A stretch of 5,484 nt of DNA, taken from contig JAESUT010000076.1 in the NCBI GenBank assembly GCA_016762995.1, positions 12,205 through 17,688 on the forward strand. The letters run 5' to 3'. The position numbers were made by a program, and so were the translations under genes. Below are positions 1-3,645 of the stretch, one piece after another; positions within the stretch are counted from its first letter, which is position 1; every line of letters begins with the position of its first letter. The notes beneath the pieces were generated by a model. It had not been told where the DNA came from, searched no databases, and saw only the letters and a program-made list of their open reading frames with translations. Source of the stretch: Gammaproteobacteria bacterium (GTDB lineage Bacteria; Pseudomonadota; Gammaproteobacteria; Pseudomonadales; Pseudohongiellaceae).

Positions 1-620
1 CTAGGTAGGCGCCAGATGTCCCGTAATTGGCGAAGTCCCATATTAAGAAGTCGCCGCCGTTGTTCCTTGTTTAAATCTAGTACATCTGTGGAGAGTCGCC
101 CTAATGCTGAGCGCAAGTTTTTTTGTCGATAGACCAGCACATTGTGCCCGGACCTGGCTAGTAATAAGCTGCCGCTGACAGTAGGGCTGGCGGCATAAAA
201 GAAATCATCTGCTAAACCCCACTGCTGTAATTGTTCCTCTATGAGTTTTTGCAGCTTCTGATGAATAGCATCGATGCCTGCAAAGTATTTCAGACTACTG
301 CGTACCTCGCAGATTAATGCTAAAGGGTGGAAACTCACTGTAGAGCTAACTCTCTGCATGTGATCGGCTAATTGATCGAGATACTTCTTTTGCTGTGTTG
401 AATCTAGCTCTTTAAGCTGAGGAAAATAAAGTGCATACCATAGGCTGTTAGATTTGCTGCGTCTTGTGGCGGGTTTAATACTCGTATCGTTTGTAGCGGC
501 CGTGGGGGAGTGGCCCTTCGCTAAGCTTTTGGGCCCAGTAGGAAGCCGAATAAGCTGAGCGCCGGATTCAGGCGCTATACAAGGCAAGGGGAGCTGTGCC
601 TCACTGTCTGGGTCTTTCAA
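1..620 (-). CDS. imuB: ImuB, Y-family DNA polymerase-like protein (5' part, cut by window edge)
   Basis: The first 206 residues of ImuB are visible; the rest lies beyond base 1. ImuB is a catalytically dead Y-family polymerase homologue that, in families studied, links ImuA, the beta clamp and the error-prone polymerase DnaE2. Seen here: an opening strand LWYALYFPQL (about residues 60-69) where active Y-family enzymes carry metal-binding acids; ALICEVRSSLKYFAG (101-115), the ImuB version of the second catalytic motif without the SIDE acids; ASPTVSGSLLLAR (144-156); and a helix-hairpin-like KEQRRRLLNMGLRQLRDIWRLP (185-206). There is no ATG before the conserved region. I chose TTG at 618-620 because GGAG lies 7 bases upstream. 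This gives about 59 poorly conserved, Pro/Ser/Thr-rich residues before the domain, longer than usual for ImuB. The gene follows imuA by 18 bases and is probably cotranscribed; dnaE2 would be expected further left. Identity is fairly certain, the start less so. Confidence 0.88.
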   Translation of the reverse strand, partial: MKDPDSEAQLPLPCIAPESGAQLIRLPTGPKSLAKGHSPTAATNDTSIKPATRRSKSNSLWYALYFPQLKELDSTQQKKYLDQLADHMQRVSSTVSFHPLALICEVRSSLKYFAGIDAIHQKLQKLIEEQLQQWGLADDFFYAASPTVSGSLLLARSGHNVLVYRQKNLRSALGRLSTDVLDLNKEQRRRLLNMGLRQLRDIWRLP

Positions 621-627
621 GGCGTTG

Positions 628-631
628 CTCC
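628..631 (-). promoter_or_regulatory. Ribosome binding site that decides the imuB start
   Basis: GGAG sits 7 bases before the TTG at 618-620, inside the 18-base gap between imuA and imuB. No ATG or GTG is in frame between the imuA stop and the first conserved ImuB residues, so this site is the main support for a TTG start. Confidence 0.6.
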
Positions 632-638
632 AGACAGG

Positions 639-1370
639 TCAGGCTTGTTGGTAGAGGTTAATATTCGCGCTTAGTGAGCGGAAATTACCCCTAGCTTTAA
701 TAACGGTCACTTCAGACTCATTAAAACCTGCATTCTCGGAGTAAGAATCCTGTATTTTAAGACGTATAGGAGATGGTGAGTGCTCACTATCATGATGCTT
801 AAATAATACGCCTAAAGTGTCTCCTGTGTCCGCTGCCAGCTGTAGACGGCGCAATACTTTAGTAGGTAGCCAGTTTTGCCAAGCCAGCACCAGGCCGCAG
901 TTTTCGGTCTGTAGAGCTTTTTCCATGCTCCATAAAGCGTCCTTACAAGAGGTGTCTAGTTTGACCACCAGCACCTGGTCGGTATTAATTCCCGCTTGCA
1001 CCAAGGCGGGGGCATAAAGCAAATAAGGGGGCGATATCCACAGGATCCATTTCCCTTGTTCAACGACTGAACGCATGAGCGGAATCAAAAGCTGTAACTC
1101 GCCCATGCCCCAGTGAGGTGTGATGACCTCCATTAGGCCTTTCTCGGGCCAGCCGCGCCCAGGAAGGATTGCATCCAGTTGCGTAAAACCAGTGCTTCGA
1201 GCTTGCATGCCCTGACCGGCCATATCGCAGCCGCGCCATAGCTTTGGGTTGTCTTGTATTAGCTCATCTATGTCGCTAGAGCCCGCACTATGAAGGGTGT
1301 CTGCCTGTGTTGATTGGTATTGGTTCTGAGTTGGCAACTGCGCGTCTAAGTGGGTTTGAATAGTAGTCAT
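639..1370 (-). CDS. imuA: ImuA, RecA-like SOS mutagenesis protein
   Basis: A 243-residue protein of the ImuA family, distant RecA/SulA-like proteins that act with ImuB and DnaE2 in damage-induced translesion synthesis. Visible family marks are LWRGCDM (44-50), GFTQLDAILPGRGWPEKGLMEV (61-82, the entry to the RecA fold), PHWGMGELQLLIPLM (85-99) where RecA has its Walker A loop, WISPPYLLYAPALVQAGI (111-128), ALWSMEKAL (145-153), VLAWQNWLP (161-169) and LRRLQLAADTGDTLGVLF (173-190). The phosphate-loop position has no GKT/GKS, so classical ATP binding is doubtful, as in other ImuA proteins. The first 40 residues are Gln/Thr-rich and probably disordered. The ATG at 1368-1370 is the only sensible start; its ribosome site is weak (AGG about 11 bases upstream). 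It is the first gene of an operon with imuB, under a LexA-box promoter. Confidence 0.92.
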   Translation of the reverse strand: MTTIQTHLDAQLPTQNQYQSTQADTLHSAGSSDIDELIQDNPKLWRGCDMAGQGMQARSTGFTQLDAILPGRGWPEKGLMEVITPHWGMGELQLLIPLMRSVVEQGKWILWISPPYLLYAPALVQAGINTDQVLVVKLDTSCKDALWSMEKALQTENCGLVLAWQNWLPTKVLRRLQLAADTGDTLGVLFKHHDSEHSPSPIRLKIQDSYSENAGFNESEVTVIKARGNFRSLSANINLYQQA

Positions 1371-1390
1371 TATCGGTTCAACCTAAATAG

Positions 1391-1410
1391 TACTGGATGG
1401 ATATACAGTA
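1391..1410 (-). promoter_or_regulatory. LexA operator (SOS box) of imuA
   Basis: The 20-mer TACTGGATGGATATACAGTA matches the E. coli-type LexA consensus TACTGTATATATATACAGTA at 17 of 20 positions, and the CTG/CAG half-site cores are both intact. It lies 20 bases before the imuA ATG and covers the predicted transcription start, so LexA bound here would block initiation. imuA-imuB operons are LexA-controlled in the proteobacteria where they have been studied. Confidence 0.88.
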
Positions 1411-1437
1411 TTATAGGCGGCAATTTCCTCAGTGCAA
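1410..1437 (-). promoter_or_regulatory. sigma70-type promoter of imuA-imuB
   Basis: On the minus strand a -35 TTGCAC (1432-1437) and a -10 TATAAT (1410-1415, perfect) are separated by 16 bases. The last base of the -10 is the first base of the LexA box, and the expected start point (about 1403) lies inside that box. This is a strong promoter with tight repressor overlap, typical of SOS genes. Confidence 0.75.
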
Positions 1438-1444
1438 TAGAAAC

Positions 1445-1465
1445 TTCAAATTATCGATAATTGAA
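1445..1465. repeat. Inverted repeat, possible operator
   Basis: TTCAA-A-TTATCGATAA-TTGAA is an almost perfect palindrome: a symmetric 10-base core with TTCAA/TTGAA arms and one extra A on the left. It lies between the imuA promoter and the small plus-strand gene at 1566, about 8 bases upstream of the imuA -35. It could bind a dimeric regulator; no known consensus was recognised. The rest of 1466-1550 shows only a short direct repeat (TTAAAGCT, twice) and no clear promoter for the plus strand. Confidence 0.35.
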
Positions 1466-1565
1466 CGGAGCTTTCATCGCTAGTCGGTTGTTTTTTCGAG
1501 GAAATTAAAGCTTTGCCGGAAAAAGACGTTAAAGCTCTTGTACGTTGAACGGCATGGAGACGAGT

Positions 1566-1658
1566 ATGAGCAAGAAACCAGACATGGTTATGGTTGTTAT
1601 CACCTTATTCGTAGTGGGCGTGCTGGCTAGCGGCGTTGCTCACAGCGCATTGCTCTAG
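1566..1658 (+). CDS. 30-residue single-pass membrane microprotein
   Basis: The protein starts MSKKPD, continues with a hydrophobic stretch from about residue 7 to 25 (MVMVVITLFVVGVLASGVA), and ends HSALL. The positively charged N-terminus followed by about 19 non-polar residues predicts one transmembrane helix with the N-terminus in the cytoplasm. GGAG at 1556-1559 is spaced 6 bases from this ATG, which favours it over the in-frame ATG at 1554, whose own upstream region lacks a ribosome site. It is transcribed away from imuA and converges on fau. No promoter or LexA box of its own was found. I do not recognise the family and assign no function. Support for a real gene is the ribosome site, the clean membrane profile and the lack of any better explanation for this interval; it remains short. 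Confidence 0.6.
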   Translation: MSKKPDMVMVVITLFVVGVLASGVAHSALL

Positions 1659-1761
1659 CAATATCAGAAAAGCTGCTACAGACAGTGGCGTGAGACTAGA
1701 GTGAAAGCAGTTTTAAGATAACGAAAAATGAGCCAAGGATAGGCGGTATCAGTATTTCGCC

Positions 1762-2352
1762 CTATGCTGTCTCGGGGCGGTAAATTTTACTCTCGGTGGC
1801 AACCGCGTCCAATCGGACATCCCAGCTTTCCACTGGAAAAGAATCGACTAACTGGCACTCGTGCGCGAGACCCACAAGCAGCGGGTTGCTGCGGCGATTA
1901 AAGATCTTGAAACTGAACGTGCGATCGTAAAAGCCTTTACCCATTCCCAGCCGAAAACAATCCTTACTAAACGCAACTAGCGGCACGAAAACCACATCGA
2001 ACTTGGTTGGAGAGATGACCTCGGATACTGGTGGCTCGGCTATTCCCCATTTATTGGGTACTAATTCGGTGTTGGCATCATAAGGGGCGAAAGAAACAAA
2101 CTCGGGACTATCTTTCTGAATGATAGGGAGGAAGCAAGATTTCCCTTCGCTGAGAGCTAGGTCTAGCAGCATGCGCGGGTCGAGTTCGCCGTCTGCAACC
2201 TGATAGAAGGCGATGCGTTGGGCGACACGAAAGAAATCTTGATTTCCGAGCATCTTGAACAAGGCGAGCGAAGCGGCCATTTGTTGCTCAGTGCTTAACT
2301 CCTGACGCTTTGCGCGGAGAGAAGAACGTAATGTATTCCGAGAATGAGACAT
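1762..2352 (-). CDS. fau: 5-formyltetrahydrofolate cyclo-ligase
   Basis: This 196-residue cytoplasmic enzyme (also called YgfA or 5-FCL) uses ATP to convert 5-formyl-THF to 5,10-methenyl-THF, returning a storage or inhibitory folate to one-carbon metabolism. Seen in the sequence: the N-terminal basic helix TLRSSLRAKRQ (7-17); IAFYQVADGELDP (47-59), part of the folate site; NKWGIAEP (100-107); DVVFVPLVAFSKDCFRLGMGKGFYDR (119-144) containing the family's glycine-rich nucleotide loop and the YDR triplet; and VGLAHECQLVDSFPVESWDVRLDAVATE (160-187). Length is normal for the family. The ATG at 2350-2352 is the only start ahead of the conserved region but has no recognisable ribosome binding site. 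It lies just downstream of 6S RNA, the ssrS-fau arrangement of E. coli, where the two can be cotranscribed. The product is intact. Its 3' end faces the small plus-strand gene; no convincing terminator is seen in 1659-1761. Confidence 0.95.
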   Translation of the reverse strand: MSHSRNTLRSSLRAKRQELSTEQQMAASLALFKMLGNQDFFRVAQRIAFYQVADGELDPRMLLDLALSEGKSCFLPIIQKDSPEFVSFAPYDANTELVPNKWGIAEPPVSEVISPTKFDVVFVPLVAFSKDCFRLGMGKGFYDRTFSFKIFNRRSNPLLVGLAHECQLVDSFPVESWDVRLDAVATESKIYRPETA

Positions 2353-2358
2353 AGAAAG

Positions 2359-2389
2359 ATAACAATGAATTAGAGTGAAAAATTGTCAA
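2359..2389 (-). promoter_or_regulatory. Possible fau promoter just after 6S RNA
   Basis: A perfect -35 TTGACA (2384-2389) is followed after 19 bases by TGTTAT (2359-2364, 4 of 6 to the -10 consensus). Start of transcription would fall at or next to the fau ATG, which would agree with the missing ribosome site. The spacer is long and the -10 poor, so processing from the ssrS transcript remains the simpler source of fau mRNA. Confidence 0.25.
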
Positions 2390-2390
2390 G

Positions 2391-2568
2391 CCCCCCGGAA
2401 CACCGCTACCAAATTTGCCCTGAACCCAAAGGTTCAGGTGGTGGCTCCCGCGATGTATAAGGCTTTCCGACTAGCGGACATGCACAACAACATCTGTCGA
2501 GTTGCCTCCGGTGATATAAGTATCGGCTCAAGAACAAGTATTGATTGGCAAATGCTCTAGGGAACTAT
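2391..2568 (-). ncRNA. ssrS: 6S RNA
   Basis: 6S RNA is an abundant, rod-shaped RNA that binds sigma70-RNA polymerase by mimicking an open promoter. On the minus strand TTGAGCCGATA (2522-2532) and AAAGCCTTATAC (2455-2466) match stretches I recall from E. coli ssrS. The 3' hairpin CCTGAACC-TTTG-GGTTCAGG (2419-2438) is the counterpart of the E. coli CCTTGAACC hairpin, at the right distance. A closing stem can be drawn between TTCCCTAGAGCATT (about 2551-2564) and the 3' part ending in GGGGGG (2391-2396), with one mismatch and several G-U pairs. The length of about 175-178 bases is close to the 184 of E. coli. It sits between zapA and fau, the standard place. Ends are approximate: the 5' end is set by the -10 and closing stem, the 3' end by the stem. 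No protein is expected here. Confidence 0.88.
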
Positions 2569-2575
2569 CGCGTTA

Positions 2576-2581
2576 AGTATA
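2576..2581 (-). promoter_or_regulatory. Probable -10 element of ssrS
   Basis: TATACT on the minus strand lies 7 bases before A2568 and about 11 before the first base of the 6S closing stem, matching the sigma70 -10 at 5 of 6 positions. No good -35 is found at 16-18 bases (best is TTTCCT or TTCCTT near 2599-2605). Confidence 0.45.
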
Positions 2582-2601
2582 TATCGAGGGATGACAATAA
2601 G

Positions 2602-2625
2602 GAAAGAGGGCCAGAAACCTCTTTC
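2602..2625 (-). repeat. 8-bp hairpin overlapping the structured element
   Basis: GAAAGAGG and CCTCTTTC form a perfect 8-bp stem with an 8-base loop. In the minus-strand RNA it is followed by CTTATTG, too poor in U for a confident terminator. Its 5' arm shares bases 2613-2622 with the outer arm of the neighbouring element, so the two stems cannot form together. Confidence 0.4.
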
Positions 2626-2776
2626 TGCTAGGCTTTGTTGTTGTTGCATCGCCCGCAGGGGGAGAGCACCCCTGCGAACGGACCTTCGGCCCTGATTGTT
2701 CGCTGGGGTACTCTCCCCCTGCGGGCTCGATGTGGTGATGAAGCTACGGTATGAGTAACAACGTACAGAGGTTTCT
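2613..2776 (-). other. Long nested inverted-repeat element, probably a structured RNA
   Basis: The element fills most of the gap between zapA and 6S RNA. Outer arms AGAAACCTCT (2613-2622) and AGAGGTTTCT (2767-2776) pair over 10 bp. Inside is a hairpin from 2651 to 2726: a perfect 16-bp stem (2651-2666 with 2711-2726, GC-rich), then ACCCC/GGGGT (2668-2672, 2705-2709), GCGAAC/GTTCGC (2674-2679, 2698-2703), and an apical stem (2680-2684 with 2688-2692) closed by 3 bases with a 5-base bulge beside it. Pairs 2667/2710 and 2682/2690 are A-C on the plus strand but G-U on the minus strand, so a minus-strand transcript folds better. Neither strand has a U-run after the hairpin, so it is not a normal terminator. 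It may be the zapA 3' UTR, a separate small RNA, or a dispersed palindromic repeat. No family was recognised. Confidence 0.6.
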
Positions 2777-2804
2777 AGTAGGGAGGGGGAAGAGAGATGC
2801 TTGT

Positions 2805-3119
2805 TTAAATCTCTAGCTGACGGCTATGGGCAATGGCTAAGTCGATCTTGGCTTCTATGCCCTGCACATGCTGTGCTGTACTCTGGCGGGTTTCATTGAT
2901 GAGCCGGTTCTTGCGTAGCATATCGTGGGTAATGTTCAGCGCGGCCATTACGGCGATCTTTTCGACACCGTGAATATTTCCACGGCCTTTAATTTTGCGC
3001 ATGTTCTCGTCTAGGTACCGTGCGGACTTAATCAGCGCTTCCTGATCAGAGGGTGGGCAATTTACCTGATACTCTTTGTCTAGGATTTTTACTTGTACCG
3101 ATGTACTTTGTTCGCTCAT
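2805..3119 (-). CDS. zapA: Cell division protein ZapA
   Basis: ZapA is a small cytoplasmic protein that bundles FtsZ filaments and recruits ZapB to the division ring. The 104-residue product shows the ZapA head domain, VQVKILDKEYQVNCPPSDQEALIKSARYLDENMRKIK (about 8-44), then the conserved GVEKIAVMAALNITHDML (51-68), and a C-terminal helix for dimerisation as a coiled coil (about 69-104). The length is normal. I place the start at ATG 3117-3119, with AGG 7 bases upstream, rather than the adjoining GTG at 3120-3122, which would lie only about 4 bases from that site. Upstream by 95 bases is the ZapB-like gene; downstream come the structured element, 6S RNA and fau, the conserved gammaproteobacterial order. 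Confidence 0.95.
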   Translation of the reverse strand: MSEQSTSVQVKILDKEYQVNCPPSDQEALIKSARYLDENMRKIKGRGNIHGVEKIAVMAALNITHDMLRKNRLINETRQSTAQHVQGIEAKIDLAIAHSRQLEI

Positions 3120-3143
3120 CACATTACCTAAATAATTGTACTT

Positions 3144-3174
3144 ATTATCAAAACGACTTAAGGTTAAATATCAA
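3144..3174 (-). promoter_or_regulatory. Possible zapA promoter
   Basis: In the AT-rich 95-base gap before zapA, TTGATA (3169-3174) is followed by overlapping -10-like hexamers TGATAA/GATAAT (3144-3150) at 18-19 bases. TACAAT at 3135-3140 is another -10-like hexamer without a matching -35. The gap may therefore give zapA its own transcript. Confidence 0.3.
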
Positions 3175-3214
3175 AACGGCGCTATGGTTAACGGGCCATA
3201 AGAGGCAAAGCGCC
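3173..3214 (-). terminator. Possible terminator or attenuator between zapB-like gene and zapA
   Basis: Directly after the stop codon of the upstream gene the minus strand reads GGCGC (3210-3214), later TATGG/CCATA, then GCGCC (3178-3182) and GTTTT. GGCGC/GCGCC closes the structure and TATGG/CCATA extends it inside, with an 8-base bulge. Only four U follow (3173-3176), so termination would be partial at best. Confidence 0.35.
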
Positions 3215-3421
3215 CTAGGATTGGTCCATGGCTTTCAGCCGTACGAGTATAGATTCCAGTTTAGACTTGGCATCTTTATTCTTATCCATCAATTGCTTGC
3301 GTTCGCTCCGCCAAGAATTCTCTCCAGCTTTCAAGATTTGATTTTCGCGCTTCATGTCAGCACAAAGGTCGATAAGGTCATCGACTTTCTCGCTCAATGT
3401 TTGGAATCTGTCTTCGTTCAT
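3215..3421 (-). CDS. ZapB-like coiled-coil protein (TIGR02449-type)
   Basis: This 68-residue, highly charged protein is predicted to be helical almost throughout. Leu/Ile residues recur at heptad spacing (FQTLSEKVDDLIDLCADMKRENQIL, 6-30), then comes WRSERKQLMDKNKDAKSKLESILVRLKAM (37-65). This pattern, with LCADMKREN, W-x-x-ER and a final L-x-x-I-L-x-RLKAM, fits the small family that I recall as TIGR02449, found beside zapA in Pseudomonas-type bacteria and comparable to ZapB of E. coli (about 80 residues). ZapB binds ZapA and stabilises the Z ring; the same role is likely here but is inferred from fold and position. There is no membrane segment. The ATG at 3419-3421 has only a weak ribosome site (AGAG about 10 bases upstream). 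It is the first minus-strand gene of the cluster and diverges from pepP. Confidence 0.8.
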   Translation of the reverse strand: MNEDRFQTLSEKVDDLIDLCADMKRENQILKAGENSWRSERKQLMDKNKDAKSKLESILVRLKAMDQS

Positions 3422-3506
3422 CTTGCAGTTTCTCTTATTACTATCGGTATTCCTAACGGGTGCTAATTCTCAATGCCCGCAACGCACTATTGGCGTTAGT
3501 TTAGGA

Positions 3507-3534
3507 TTTACATTAACAATCCCCTAACTATAGA
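3507..3534 (+). promoter_or_regulatory. Possible pepP promoter
   Basis: TTTACA (3507-3512) and TATAGA (3529-3534) are 16 bases apart in the divergent gap of 224 bases between the ZapB-like gene and pepP. This would give a leader of about 105 bases. The -10 matches 4 of 6, so confidence is modest. No clear promoter for the minus-strand gene could be chosen in the same gap, although short inverted repeats (TCCTAA at 3451, TTAGGA at 3501) occur there. Confidence 0.35.
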
Positions 3535-3557
3535 GCTGAGTTGGAAGGGGGTCAATA

Positions 3558-3638
3558 ATGGAATTGCGAAAATTGGTACTTGGCTCCCCTATAAGACAGC
3601 TATATGCTTGTGCGCTGAATTTAAATACAGGTACCTGA
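3558..3638 (+). CDS. Possible 26-residue leader ORF ahead of pepP
   Basis: An ATG at 3558 preceded by GGGGG (3547-3551, 6 bases away) opens a frame MELRKLVLGSPIRQLYACALNLNTGT that ends in TGA at 3636-3638. That stop overlaps the pepP ribosome site GAGG (3637-3640). A ribosome ending here would sit on the pepP initiation region, which would allow translational coupling. The peptide matches nothing I know and has no membrane segment or run of one amino acid typical of attenuation. It may be chance. Confidence 0.3.
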   Translation: MELRKLVLGSPIRQLYACALNLNTGT

Positions 3639-3645
3639 GGTTGAA

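Noticed and set aside
1554..1556. Upstream in-frame ATG as start of the microprotein
   Set aside because: It overlaps the GGAG that serves the ATG at 1566 and has no ribosome site of its own.
1739..1765. Terminator between the microprotein and fau
   Set aside because: ATAGGCG/CGCCCTAT pairs only with a bulge, overlaps the fau stop and has no T-run.
2375..2560. 61-codon open frame on the plus strand
   Set aside because: It is the complement of 6S RNA; the RNA explains the sequence and the frame has no conserved features.
2651..2726. Rho-independent terminator of zapA
   Set aside because: The stem is strong but neither strand has a following T-run; the flanks read GATGCAAC and TCGATGTG.
2613..2776. 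Integron attC site or transposon-like MITE
   Set aside because: No core sites of the GTTRRRY/RYYYAAC type in the right places, and no target duplication next to the outer arms; a repeat family cannot be excluded without a genome search.
3120..3122. GTG as the zapA start
   Set aside because: The next codon is ATG with a better-spaced AGG site; the GTG would be only about 4 bases from it.
3053..3466. 137-codon open frame on the plus strand
   Set aside because: It lies antisense to zapA and the ZapB-like gene, both well recognised, and has no ribosome site or family resemblance.
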